From Azorhizobium doebereinerae UFLA1-100 (lineage in GTDB: Bacteria; Pseudomonadota; Alphaproteobacteria; Rhizobiales; Xanthobacteraceae), in the NCBI RefSeq assembly GCF_000473085.1, contig NZ_AXBA01000002.1:62001-126000 (forward strand): a stretch of DNA of 64,000 nucleotides, read 5' to 3'. Within the stretch, counting starts at the first letter, position 1. Every line of letters begins with the position of its first letter. The translations under genes and the position numbers were made by a program. The notes beneath the pieces are model-generated. The model had not been told where the DNA came from. It saw only the letters and a program-made list of their open reading frames with translations, and made no database searches. Below, piece by piece: positions 32,701-41,743 of this stretch.

Positions 32701-34038
32701 ATGACCGCGCACAACAACGTGCCCCGCACCCTCCCCCGCTTCTCCTCCACCTTCGACCCGCACACGCTGGCGGAGATCCGCCGCGCGGCGGCCACCGGCA
32801 TCTACGACATCCGGGGCGGCGGCACGAAGAGGAAGCTCCCCCACTTCGATGACCTGCTGTTCCTCGGCGCCTCGGTCTCGCGCTATCCGTTGGAAGGCTA
32901 TCGCGAGAAGTGCGGCACCGACGTGGTGCTCGGCACCCGCTTCGCCAAGAAGCCCATTCATCTCAGGACGCCGGTGACCATCGCCGGCATGAGCTTCGGC
33001 GCGCTCTCGGCGAACGCCAAGGAAGCGCTGGGGCGCGGCGCTACCGCCATGGGCACCTCCACCACCACCGGCGACGGCGGCATGACGCCGGAGGAACGCA
33101 AGAGTTCGCAGACACTGGTCTACCAGTATCTACCCTCGCGCTATGGCATGAACCCGGACGACCTGCGCAAGGCGGATGCCATCGAGATCGTCATCGGCCA
33201 GGGCGCCAAGCCCGGCGGCGGCGGCATGCTGCTGGGCCAGAAGATCACCGAGCGCGTCGCCGGCATGCGCACCCTGCCCGCCGGCATCGACCAGCGCTCC
33301 GCCTGCCGCCACCCGGACTGGACCGGCCCTGATGATCTTGAGATCAAGATCGAGGAACTGCGTGAGCTCACCGACTGGGAAAAGCCCATCTATGTGAAGG
33401 TGGGCGCCTCCCGGCCCTATTACGACATCTCGCTGGCGGTGAAGTCCGGCGCCGACGTGGTGGTGCTGGACGGCATGCAGGGCGGCACGGCGGCGACGCA
33501 GGACGTGTTCATCGAGCACGTGGGCCTGCCGATCCTGGCCGCCATCCGCCCTGCCGTGCAGGCGCTGCAGGATTTGGGCATGCACCGCAAGGTACAGCTC
33601 ATCGTCTCCGGCGGCATCCGCAACGGCGCCGACGTGGCCAAAGCCCTGGCGCTGGGTGCCGACGCGGTGGCCATCGGCACCGCGGCCCTCGTGGCATTGG
33701 GCGACAACGACCCGGTGCACGAGGCCGAATACGAGGCCCTCGGCACCACCGCGGGCGCCTATGACGACTGGCACGAGGGCAAGGATCCGGCGGGCATCAC
33801 CACGCAGGATCCCGTCCTGTCCGCCCGTCTCGATCCGGTGAAGGCCGGGCGGCGGCTCGCCAATTATCTCGGCGTGCTGACGCTGGAGGCCCAGACCATC
33901 GCCCGGGCCTGCGGCAAGAGCCATCTGCACAATCTGGAGCCGGAGGACCTGGTGGCCCTCACCATCGAGGCCGCCGCCATGGCCGGCGTGCCGCTGGCAG
34001 GCACCGAATGGATTCCGGGCAAGGGCGGCACTTACTGA
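32701..34038 (+). CDS. mgsC: N-methylglutamate synthase subunit C (FMN glutamate synthase domain)
   Basis: 445 residues from ATG 32701, with GAGGGG upstream. It matches the FMN-binding TIM barrel of glutamate synthase: VTIAGMSFGALSANAKEALGRGA, GQGAKPGGGGMLLG, YVKVGAS, VVLDGMQGGTAATQ and VSGGIRNGADVAKALALGADAVAIGT. In the N-methylglutamate pathway it condenses the methylamine unit from gamma-glutamylmethylamide with 2-oxoglutarate. Also known as GlxD. A hairpin terminator follows before gmaS. Confidence 0.9.
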   Translation: MTAHNNVPRTLPRFSSTFDPHTLAEIRRAAATGIYDIRGGGTKRKLPHFDDLLFLGASVSRYPLEGYREKCGTDVVLGTRFAKKPIHLRTPVTIAGMSFGALSANAKEALGRGATAMGTSTTTGDGGMTPEERKSSQTLVYQYLPSRYGMNPDDLRKADAIEIVIGQGAKPGGGGMLLGQKITERVAGMRTLPAGIDQRSACRHPDWTGPDDLEIKIEELRELTDWEKPIYVKVGASRPYYDISLAVKSGADVVVLDGMQGGTAATQDVFIEHVGLPILAAIRPAVQALQDLGMHRKVQLIVSGGIRNGADVAKALALGADAVAIGTAALVALGDNDPVHEAEYEALGTTAGAYDDWHEGKDPAGITTQDPVLSARLDPVKAGRRLANYLGVLTLEAQTIARACGKSHLHNLEPEDLVALTIEAAAMAGVPLAGTEWIPGKGGTY

Positions 34039-34053
34039 TCGCCTCATCCCGAA

Positions 34054-34083
34054 CCGCGCCGCGGCTTCCGCGGCGCGGCTTTT
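34054..34083 (+). terminator. Hairpin terminator or attenuator between mgsC and gmaS
   Basis: CCGCGCCGCGG (34054-34064) pairs perfectly with CCGCGGCGCGG (34068-34078) across a 3-base loop and is followed by CTTTT. It sits 16 bp after the mgsC stop and about 48 bp before the gmaS start. It would uncouple the two transcripts or reduce read-through. Confidence 0.8.
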
Positions 34084-34130
34084 GCAAAGATCAGCCTTCC
34101 AGACAGACCATCTTTCCAGGGAACACACAC

Positions 34131-35480
34131 ATGGCCCGGTTGCCGAAGCAGGTGAAGGACGCGGAAGGTCGCTCGTCGGCGGCAGCCGACCTCGAGGCGG
34201 TCGCGCGGGAGCGCGGCATCAAGTATTTCCTCATCTCCTATGTGGACCTGTTCGGCGGCCTGCGCGCCAAGCTGGTGCCCGCCGCCGCCATCGGCGAGAT
34301 GCAGCGGAACGGTGCGGGCTTCGCCGGCTTCGCCACCTGGCTCGACATGAGCCCGGCCGACCCGGACCTGTTCGCGGTGCCGGACCCGTCCTCGCTCATC
34401 CAGCTGCCCTGGAACCCGGAAGTGGGTTGGCTGGCCAGCGATCTGGTGATGGACGGCCAGGCGGTGGCGCAAGCCCCGCGCACGGTGCTGAAGGCCCAGC
34501 TCGCCAAGGCGGAAGCCCTCGGCTACGAGATGAAGAGCGGGGTGGAGTGCGAATATTTCCTCACCACCGCAGACGGCTCCGCCATCCATGACGGCGCCGA
34601 TACGGCGGTGAAGCCCTGCTACGACCAGTCGGCCCTGATGCGGCAGTACGCCGTCATCAAGGAGATCTGCGACAGCATGCTGGCGCTGGGCTGGGGTGCC
34701 TACCAGAACGACCATGAGGATGCCAACGGCCAGTTCGAGATGAACTGGAACTATGACAACGCGCTCCTCACCGCCGACCGACACGTGTTCTTCAAATACA
34801 TGGTGAAGAGCATCGCCGAGAAACACGGCCTGCGCGCCACCTTCATGCCCAAGCCTTTCATCAACCTCACCGGCTCGGGCTGCCACGTGCACGTGTCGCT
34901 GTGGAAGACGGGCGCCAACGCCTTCTCCGATCCCAAGGGCGAACTGGGCGTCTCCGACCTAGGCTACAGCTTCATCGGCGGCCTCATCCACAATGCGGAC
35001 GCGCTGTGCGCCCTCACCAATCCCACGGTGAATTCCTACAAGCGCATCAATGCCCCGCGCACCGTCTCCGGCGCCACCTGGGCGCCGAACACCGTGACCT
35101 ACACGGGCAACAACCGCACCCACATGATCCGCATTCCCGATGCGGGACGCTTCGAGTTCCGCCTCGCGGACGGCGCGGCGAACCCCTACCTGCTCCAAGC
35201 GGGCGTGCTGGCGGCGGGCCTCGACGGCATCGCCAACGGCCGCGATCCCGGCAAGCGGCTCGACATCAACATGTATACCGACGGCCACAAGGTGAAGGGC
35301 GCCAAGCGCCTGCCGCTGAACCTGCTGGACGCCATGCGCGCGCTGGAAAAGTCCAAGGTACTGAAGGACGCCCTCGGCGCCCCGCTGGTGGACGGCTATC
35401 TCAAGCTGAAGACCGAGGAATGGAACGCCTATTCCCGCCATCTCACCCAGTGGGAGCGGGACAACACACTGGATATTTGA
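34131..35480 (+). CDS. gmaS: Gamma-glutamylmethylamide synthetase (GlnT-like, glutamine synthetase family)
   Basis: 449 residues from ATG 34131. It has the glutamine-synthetase catalytic fold: VECEYFL, NDHEDANGQFEMNW, ATFMPKPF, GSGCHVHVSLW and NSYKRINAPRTVSGATWAPN. The gene type is shared by GlnT (true glutamine synthetase III) and GmaS, which ligates methylamine to glutamate with ATP. The adjacent complete mgs and mgd sets make GmaS the better call; sequence alone cannot fully separate the two. It has a separate transcript from mgsABC by the hairpin upstream, and a terminator follows. Confidence 0.85.
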   Translation: MARLPKQVKDAEGRSSAAADLEAVARERGIKYFLISYVDLFGGLRAKLVPAAAIGEMQRNGAGFAGFATWLDMSPADPDLFAVPDPSSLIQLPWNPEVGWLASDLVMDGQAVAQAPRTVLKAQLAKAEALGYEMKSGVECEYFLTTADGSAIHDGADTAVKPCYDQSALMRQYAVIKEICDSMLALGWGAYQNDHEDANGQFEMNWNYDNALLTADRHVFFKYMVKSIAEKHGLRATFMPKPFINLTGSGCHVHVSLWKTGANAFSDPKGELGVSDLGYSFIGGLIHNADALCALTNPTVNSYKRINAPRTVSGATWAPNTVTYTGNNRTHMIRIPDAGRFEFRLADGAANPYLLQAGVLAAGLDGIANGRDPGKRLDINMYTDGHKVKGAKRLPLNLLDAMRALEKSKVLKDALGAPLVDGYLKLKTEEWNAYSRHLTQWERDNTLDI

Positions 35481-35497
35481 GCCGCGCCCAACCCAGC

Positions 35498-35529
35498 CCC
35501 CGGCGCCCCTGGCGCCGGGGCTTTCGTTT
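35498..35529. terminator. Terminator between gmaS and the convergent cupin gene
   Basis: CCCCGGCGCC (35498-35507) pairs with GGCGCCGGGG (35511-35520) over a 3-base loop, followed by CTTTCGTTTG. It lies 18 bp after the gmaS stop and just before the end of the minus-strand cupin gene. Confidence 0.85.
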
Positions 35530-35533
35530 GCGG

Positions 35534-35941
35534 CTATTCGGGTGCCGGCGAGGCCAGCGGCTTGTCCTTCTCCACCACATAAGTGATGGCGAGGCGCACC
35601 TTCTCTGGCCCCACCTGGAAGCTGTGAGGCACTTCCGCGGGAACCTGGAACCCCTCCCCCGCAGCCATCACCCGGTCCGGCTGACCCTTCACGGACAGCG
35701 TGCCGCCGCCCGCCACCAGATAGGTGGATTCAAGGCCGGGATGGGTGTGGCGGGCGACTTTCAGGTTGGCGTCGAACTCCGCCACCATCAGGATCGACAC
35801 ATATTTCTCGCCCGGATACTCGGTCTTCTGAAGCACCGTGCGCGTGACGCCCGGCGTCTGCGCACCGGCATCCTCGGCGATCGCGGCAAAGCCCACCGCC
35901 GTGCAGATGGCGCACGACACGAACCCTCGTCTGCTGAGCAT
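35534..35941 (-). CDS. Exported cupin-domain protein
   Basis: 135 residues from ATG 35941, with GGAGGG upstream on the minus strand; a longer frame exists but lacks a site. The N-terminus MLSRRGFVSCAICTAVGFA looks like a twin-arginine or Sec signal ending near AGAQT. The rest is one cupin barrel with HTHPG, E and PAEVPHSF, likely binding a metal. It lies between the two halves of the N-methylglutamate cluster, in opposite orientation. A periplasmic role in C1 or amine metabolism is possible but not shown. Confidence 0.75.
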   Translation of the reverse strand: MLSRRGFVSCAICTAVGFAAIAEDAGAQTPGVTRTVLQKTEYPGEKYVSILMVAEFDANLKVARHTHPGLESTYLVAGGGTLSVKGQPDRVMAAGEGFQVPAEVPHSFQVGPEKVRLAITYVVEKDKPLASPAPE

Positions 35942-36140
35942 GTCTCTCTCCCTCCGACGTGCCGCTTCTTTGCGCGCGGCGTGCCCCCGCCTTAATTCCC
36001 GGCGGTTCTTGTCCGGTCCCGCTTGGTTTTGCTCGGAACCGGAGTTGAGGCTAAAGCACGCTCCGTTCGGCTTGCAAGGCAGGCCGATCAAACCGCCCCT
36101 TCCCGAGCCCGGTCAGGCCCACCGCCCGACATGCCCCCTC

Positions 36141-37106
36141 TCACGCCGAGGCGGAACGGGCGCCACGCTCGGTGCTCGGTGGCTGGCTGAAGCGAGCCTT
36201 GTAGGCGCGTGAGAAGTGGCTGGTGGAGACGAAGCCGCAGGCCATGGCTACCTCCGCCACCGGCAGCGCCGTCTGCCGCAGCAGGGAGCGGGCGCGGTCG
36301 AGCCGCACGGCGAGATAGTGCGCGCCGACGCTCTCCCCCACATGATCCGCGAACAGGCGCTCCAGCTGGCGCACCGAAATGCCGGCGCTCCGTGCCAGGT
36401 CCTCGCGCGAGGCGGGCTCCTCCAGACGCGTCTCCATCTCGCCCAGCACCCCCAGCACCTTGGCGTTGCCGATGCCGAAGCGCTCGCGCGGCGCCATGCG
36501 CTGGGCGTTGGAGGCGGGGCGCGCCTGCGTGCGCAGGAACCATTCGGAGACGGCATTGGCCAGCACCGGCCCGTGGTCTCGGGCGATCAGGTCGGCCATC
36601 ATGTCGAGGGTGGCGATGCCGCCGGCGCAGGTGACGCGGTCACGGTCGATCTCATAGAGCGTGCGGCGCACGTCGAGCTGGGGAAATTCCTCGGTGAAGG
36701 CGGGGATATGCTCCCAGTGCACCGTGCAGCGATGGCCCTCCAGAACGCCGGCGCGCGCCAGCGCATACGGCCCGCCCGATACGCCGGCCAGCATCACGCC
36801 CCGATGCGCCAGGCGGCGCAGGAAGGTGAAGGTCGGCTTGTGCCGGAAGCGGGCCGGATTGCCGCCCGCACATGCCAGCAGCGCATCGAGGGCCAAGTTC
36901 TCTCCCACCCGCTCGTCCACCGCGATGGCCACGCCGTTCGACGCCTTCACCGGCTGGCCGTCGGCCGAGATGTGCCGCCAGCGATAGAGATCGCGGCCCG
37001 AGAGCGCATTTGCGGCCCGCAGCGGCTCGATGGCCGAGGCATAGGTCAGAAGCGCGAAGTCCGGCAGCAGCAGGAATCCATAGGTACGCGGGCCAGCGGC
37101 CGTCAT
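36141..37106 (-). CDS. GlxA-type AraC regulator (DJ-1/PfpI sensor domain)
   Basis: 321 residues from ATG 37106, with AAAGGA 7 bases upstream; the open frame is longer but this start is best. Residues about 8-175 form the DJ-1/PfpI-like domain (YGFLLLPDFALLTYASAIEPL, AGVSGGPYALARAGVLEGHRCTVHW). The C-terminus has two AraC helix-turn-helix units (SREDLARSAGISVRQLERLFADH and VAEVAMACGFVSTSHFSRAY). It is divergent from mgdA with 149 bp between starts and is the likely regulator of the mgd operon. Relatives control glycine betaine, carnitine and sarcosine genes. Confidence 0.88.
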   Translation of the reverse strand: MTAAGPRTYGFLLLPDFALLTYASAIEPLRAANALSGRDLYRWRHISADGQPVKASNGVAIAVDERVGENLALDALLACAGGNPARFRHKPTFTFLRRLAHRGVMLAGVSGGPYALARAGVLEGHRCTVHWEHIPAFTEEFPQLDVRRTLYEIDRDRVTCAGGIATLDMMADLIARDHGPVLANAVSEWFLRTQARPASNAQRMAPRERFGIGNAKVLGVLGEMETRLEEPASREDLARSAGISVRQLERLFADHVGESVGAHYLAVRLDRARSLLRQTALPVAEVAMACGFVSTSHFSRAYKARFSQPPSTERGARSASA

Positions 37107-37255
37107 GGGGAGCGTCCTTTCCGGCGTGGTGTCGTTTTTGGTCAACAAAGCGTCGCTTTCGGGCATGATGCCAGAGGGCGGATGCGCGATCCATAGCGGA
37201 CGGCGCCCCGCGCCAACGCTTCCCGCCCCTCGCGGGCGGCCCATTGGGATCGAAG

Positions 37256-38509
37256 ATGCGCTATTCCGTCTTGAGCCTGCTCGCCAACGCCCTCACGGGC
37301 CAGAAGAGCTGGAAGCCCGCCTGGCGCGATGCCGCGCCGAAGCCCAGCTACGACGTCATCATCGTGGGCGGCGGCGGCCACGGCCTCGCCACCGCCTATT
37401 ATCTCGCCAAGGAACACGGCATCCGCAATGTGGCGGTGATCGAGAAGGGCTGGATCGGCTCCGGCAATGCCGGGCGCAACACCACCATCATCCGCTCCAA
37501 CTACCTGCTGCCCGGCAACGAGCCGTTCTACGAATGGTCGATGAAGCTGTGGGAAGGCCTGGAGCAGGACGTCAACTACAACTCCATGGTCAGCCAGCGC
37601 GGCGTGCTGAACCTCTGCCACACCGACGCGCAACGCGACGCCTACGCCCGGCGCGCCAATTCCATGCGCATGAGTGGTGCGGACAGCGAACTGCTGGACC
37701 AGGACGGCGTGCGCGCCATGTATCCGTTCCTCGATTTCGAGAACGCCCGCTTCCCCGTCAAGGGCGGCCTGCTCCAGCGGCGCGGCGGCACCGCCCGCCA
37801 TGACGCGGTGGTGTGGGGCTATGCCCGCGCGGCCGACAGGCTCGGCGTCGACATCGTGCAGAATTGCGAAGTCACCGGCTTTATCCGCGACGCGCAAGGC
37901 GCCGTGGTGGGCGTGGAGACCAATCGCGGCCCGATCCGCGCCGGCAAGGTGGGCCTGGCGGTCGCCGGCTCCACCTCGCGCCTGACCGCGAAGCTGGACA
38001 TGCGCCTGCCCATCGAGAGCCACGTGCTCCAGGCCTTCGTCTCCGAGGGGCTGAAGCCGCTCATCGACGGCGTCATCACCTTCGGTGCCGGGCACTTCTA
38101 CATCAGCCAGTCGGACAAGGGCGGCCTCGTCTTCGGCGGCGATATCGACGGCTATAATTCCTACGCCCAGCGCGGCAACCTGCCGGTGGTGGAGGATGTG
38201 GCCGAGAGCGGAATGGCCCTGATTCCGCGCATCGGCCGGGTGCGTCTGCTGCGCTCCTGGGGCGGCGTCATGGACATGTCCATGGACGGCTCCCCCATCA
38301 TCGACAAGACACCCATCCCCGGCCTCTACCTGAACGCCGGCTGGTGCTACGGCGGCTTCAAGGCGACGCCGGCCTCCGGCTGGTGCTTCGCCTGGACGCT
38401 GGCCAAGGACGCGCCCCATGCGCGCAACGCCGCCATGCGGCTCGACCGCTTCCGCACCGGACATCTCATCGACGAGAAGGGGGTCGGCGCGCAGCCGAAC
38501 CTGCACTGA
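37256..38509 (+). CDS. mgdA: N-methylglutamate dehydrogenase subunit A (sarcosine oxidase beta-like)
   Basis: 417 residues from ATG 37256; a TTG 12 bases upstream is less likely. FAD-dependent amine oxidase fold: VIIVGGGGHGLATAYYLA (about 34-51), SGNAGRNTTIIRSNY near 72, and YLNAGWCYGGFKATPASGW at the C-terminus. It resembles SoxB but begins with the MgdA-like extension (LANALTGQKSWKPAW). With mgdBCD it oxidises N-methylglutamate to glutamate, releasing the methyl carbon to tetrahydrofolate. Sarcosine oxidase is the alternative, excluded mainly by the linked mgs genes. Confidence 0.88.
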   Translation: MRYSVLSLLANALTGQKSWKPAWRDAAPKPSYDVIIVGGGGHGLATAYYLAKEHGIRNVAVIEKGWIGSGNAGRNTTIIRSNYLLPGNEPFYEWSMKLWEGLEQDVNYNSMVSQRGVLNLCHTDAQRDAYARRANSMRMSGADSELLDQDGVRAMYPFLDFENARFPVKGGLLQRRGGTARHDAVVWGYARAADRLGVDIVQNCEVTGFIRDAQGAVVGVETNRGPIRAGKVGLAVAGSTSRLTAKLDMRLPIESHVLQAFVSEGLKPLIDGVITFGAGHFYISQSDKGGLVFGGDIDGYNSYAQRGNLPVVEDVAESGMALIPRIGRVRLLRSWGGVMDMSMDGSPIIDKTPIPGLYLNAGWCYGGFKATPASGWCFAWTLAKDAPHARNAAMRLDRFRTGHLIDEKGVGAQPNLH

Positions 38510-38516
38510 GGCTCAC

Positions 38517-38783
38517 ATGCGCATTCCCTGTCCCTATTGCGGGCTCCGCGACGCCCATGAATTCGCCTATCTCGGCGATGCCACGGTCAAGCGCCCCGAT
38601 CCCGCCGCGCCCGGCGCGGAAGACGCCTTCCACGACTATGTCTACCTGCGTGACAACCCGGCCGGCGCCCACAAGGAATTGTGGTACCACGGCTCCGGCT
38701 GCCGCTCCTGGGTGGTGGTCGCGCGCGACACCCGCACCCACGCCATCGCCGGCGCAGAACTGGCCCGGGAGGTGACGCCATGA
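38517..38783 (+). CDS. mgdB: N-methylglutamate dehydrogenase subunit B (sarcosine oxidase delta-like)
   Basis: 88 residues. The zinc ligands of the delta subunit are all present: Cys5 and Cys8 (CPYC), His58 and Cys62 (WYHGSGC), matching their usual spacing. YVYLRDNPAG is the conserved middle. This small subunit stabilises the complex. It starts 7 bp after mgdA and overlaps mgdC by 4. Confidence 0.88.
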   Translation: MRIPCPYCGLRDAHEFAYLGDATVKRPDPAAPGAEDAFHDYVYLRDNPAGAHKELWYHGSGCRSWVVVARDTRTHAIAGAELAREVTP

Positions 38784-41743
38784 GCCGCCTTCCTTCCGGC
38801 GGTCGCATCGACCGCTCCCGGCCCGTCTCCTTCAGCTTCGACGGCAACAGCTACCAGGGCTTCGCCGGCGACACGCTGGCCTCGGCTTTGCTCGCCAACG
38901 GCGTGCGGCTCATGGGCCGCTCGTTCAAGTATCACCGTCCGCGCGGCGTCTTCTCGGCCGGCTCGGAAGAGCCGAACGCCCTCGTCGAGCTGCGCACCGG
39001 CGCCCGGCGCGAGCCGAACACGCGCGCCACCACTGTGGAGCTGTTCGACGGCCTCAGTGCGCAGAGCCAGAACCGCTGGCCCTCGCTCGCCTTCGACCTG
39101 CTGTCGGTCAACGGCGCGCTCTCGCCCTTCCTGAGCGCGGGCTTCTACTACAAGACCTTCATGTGGCCGGCCGCCTTCTGGGAGAAGCTCTACGAGCCGG
39201 TGATCCGCCGCGCCGCGGGCCTCGGCCGGGCGGCGGAGGAGAACGACCCGGACACCTATGAGAAGGCCCACACCTTCTGCGACGTGCTGGTGATCGGTGC
39301 CGGCGCGGCCGGCCTGACGGCGGCGCTCTCCGCCGCCCGCTCCGGCGCGCGGGTGATCCTGGCGGATGAGGACTTCGCCCTCGGCGGCCGGCTGCTCAGC
39401 GAGCAGCACCCCATCGACGGCGCGCCCGCCGCCAGCTTCGTCGCCAAGGCGGAAGCCGAGCTGGCGAGCCTGCCCAACGTGCGCATCATGACGCGCACCA
39501 CGGTCTTCGGCGTTTACGACAGCGGCACCTATGGCGCGCTGGAGCGGGTGTCCGACCATGTGGCGGTGCCGGCCTCCTTTATGCCACGCCAGCGCATGTG
39601 GAAGATCGTCGCCAAGCAGGCCGTGCTCGCGGCCGGCGCCTTCGACCGCCCTATCGTGTTCGGCGGCAACGACCGGCCCGGCGTGATGTCGGCCCAGGCC
39701 CTGCGCACCTATGCGGTGCGCTATGGCGTGGCGGCGGGCAACATGGCGGTGCTGTTCGCCAATAACGACTATGCTTGGAGCGCCGCGCTCGATGCCGCGG
39801 AGGCCGGCGTCCGGCTCGCCGCCATCATCGACGTGCGCCGCGAGGTGGCCGCGCCGCTGCAGGCGCGGGCCAAGGCGCTCGGCATCCGGCTCATCCTGGG
39901 CGGCGAGGTGGTCGCAACCTCCGGCAAGATCCTGTCCTCGGTCATCGTGCGCTCCGGCGGACGCGAGGAGACGATTGCGGCGGAAGTGCTCGCCATCTCC
40001 GGCGGCACGACGCCGAACCTGCACCTCACCAGCCATTTCGGCAGCCGGCCGACCTATGACGAGAGCCTCGCCGCCTTCCTGCCCGGCACACCACCCGCAG
40101 GCCTCGCCGTGGCGGGCGCCGCAGCCGGCCGCTTCGCGCTCGGCGAGACCTTGCGCCATGGTGCGCAACTGGGCGCCTCCGCTGCCACCGCAGCCGGCTT
40201 TGCCGCCGCACCCATGGCGGCTCCGCGAGCCGAGGACACGCCGTCCGGCATCTCGGCCTTCTGGCAGGTGAAGGGCACGCGCGGCCTCGCCTTCGTGGAC
40301 TTCCAGAACGACGTCACGGCCAAGGACGTGGCGCTCGCCCATCGCGAGGGCTACCGCTCGGTGGAATTGCTGAAGCGCTACACCACGCTCGGCATGGCCA
40401 CGGACCAGGGCAAGAACTCCAACATGGCCGGCCTCGCCATCATGGCGGAACTGACCGGCCAGGGCATCGGCGCCACCGGCACCACCCTGTTCCGCCCGCC
40501 CTACAGCCCGGTGGCCATCGGCGCCATCGCCGGCCACCACCGGGGCAAGGACTTCCGCCCCACCCGCCCCACCCCGACCCATCAATGGGCCGAGGAGCGC
40601 GGCGCGGTGTTCGTGGAAGCGGGACAGTGGCTCCGCGCGCAGTATTTCCCGCAGCCCGGCGAAAAGGACTGGCTGGAGAGCGTGATGCGCGAGGTGAAGG
40701 CGACGCGCTCCTCCGTCGGCCTTATCGACGTCTCCACCTTCGGCAAAATCGACGTGCAGGGGCCGGATGCGGCCGCATTCCTGGACCGCGTCTACATCAA
40801 CACGTTCTCCACCCTGGCGGTGGGCAAGGCGCGCTACGGCGTCATGCTGCGCGAGGATGGCATGGTGATGGACGACGGCACGACGGCGCGCCTCGCCCCC
40901 GAGCACTTCATCATGACCACCACCACCGCGAACGCGGCGAAGGTGTTCCAGCACCTGGAATTCTGCCTCCAGGTACTGTGGCCGGAGCTGGACGTGCAAC
41001 TGGCCTCGGTCAGCGAGCAGTGGGCGCAGATCTCCATCTCCGGGCCGAAGTCGCGCGACGTGCTGGCCAAGGTGGTGGATGCCCCGCTCGATGTCTCCAA
41101 CGAAGCGCTGCCCTATATGGGCGTCGCCCAGGGCACGGTGATGGGCGGCACCAAGGCACGCATCTTCCGCCTCTCCTTCGCCGGCGAGCTCGGCTACGAG
41201 ATCGCCGTACCGGCGCGGCATGGCGAGGCGCTGACCCGCGCCCTCATGGCCGCCGGCGCGCCCTTCGGCATCACGCCCTACGGCACCGAGGCGCTGGGTG
41301 TCATGCGCATCGAAAAGGGCCACGTCTCCGGCAATGAGCTGAACGGACAGACCACGGCCCGCGACCTCGGCCTCGGGCGCATGGCCTCCACCAAGAAGGA
41401 CTTCGTTGGTCGCGTCATGGCCGGCCGCGCCGGGCTCATCGAGCCCGACCGGCCCATCCTGGCAGGCTTCCGCCCTGTCGATCCATCGAAGCGCCTGCGG
41501 GCCGGGGCGCATTTCATCGCCATCGGGGCCGAGGGCACGCTGGAGAATGACGAGGGCTACATGAGCTCGACCGCCTTCTCGCCGGCGCTCGGTACCTGGA
41601 TCGGCCTCGGGTTCATCAAGCACGGGCCCGAGCGGTGGGGACAACGGGTGCGCGCCTATGACCCGGTGCGCGGAGAGGACGTGGAAGTGGAAGTGTGTGA
41701 TCCGGCTTTCGTCGACCCGAAGGGGGAGCGGCTGCGTGTCTGA
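38780..41743 (+). CDS. mgdC: N-methylglutamate dehydrogenase subunit C (sarcosine oxidase alpha-like)
   Basis: 987 residues from the ATG overlapping mgdB. Domain order: 2Fe-2S-like N-terminal domain (FDGNSYQGFAGDTLASALLANG, KYHRPRGVFSAG), a NAD/FAD domain (LVIGAGAAGLTAALSAARSGA about 170-190), and a GCV_T-type C-terminal half (about 600-960) binding tetrahydrofolate (FVGRVMAGR, GYMSSTAFSPALGTWIGLGFI). The C-terminal half would transfer the methyl-derived carbon as 5,10-methylene-tetrahydrofolate. Length matches the SoxA/MgdC family. Confidence 0.9.
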   Translation: MSRLPSGGRIDRSRPVSFSFDGNSYQGFAGDTLASALLANGVRLMGRSFKYHRPRGVFSAGSEEPNALVELRTGARREPNTRATTVELFDGLSAQSQNRWPSLAFDLLSVNGALSPFLSAGFYYKTFMWPAAFWEKLYEPVIRRAAGLGRAAEENDPDTYEKAHTFCDVLVIGAGAAGLTAALSAARSGARVILADEDFALGGRLLSEQHPIDGAPAASFVAKAEAELASLPNVRIMTRTTVFGVYDSGTYGALERVSDHVAVPASFMPRQRMWKIVAKQAVLAAGAFDRPIVFGGNDRPGVMSAQALRTYAVRYGVAAGNMAVLFANNDYAWSAALDAAEAGVRLAAIIDVRREVAAPLQARAKALGIRLILGGEVVATSGKILSSVIVRSGGREETIAAEVLAISGGTTPNLHLTSHFGSRPTYDESLAAFLPGTPPAGLAVAGAAAGRFALGETLRHGAQLGASAATAAGFAAAPMAAPRAEDTPSGISAFWQVKGTRGLAFVDFQNDVTAKDVALAHREGYRSVELLKRYTTLGMATDQGKNSNMAGLAIMAELTGQGIGATGTTLFRPPYSPVAIGAIAGHHRGKDFRPTRPTPTHQWAEERGAVFVEAGQWLRAQYFPQPGEKDWLESVMREVKATRSSVGLIDVSTFGKIDVQGPDAAAFLDRVYINTFSTLAVGKARYGVMLREDGMVMDDGTTARLAPEHFIMTTTTANAAKVFQHLEFCLQVLWPELDVQLASVSEQWAQISISGPKSRDVLAKVVDAPLDVSNEALPYMGVAQGTVMGGTKARIFRLSFAGELGYEIAVPARHGEALTRALMAAGAPFGITPYGTEALGVMRIEKGHVSGNELNGQTTARDLGLGRMASTKKDFVGRVMAGRAGLIEPDRPILAGFRPVDPSKRLRAGAHFIAIGAEGTLENDEGYMSSTAFSPALGTWIGLGFIKHGPERWGQRVRAYDPVRGEDVEVEVCDPAFVDPKGERLRV

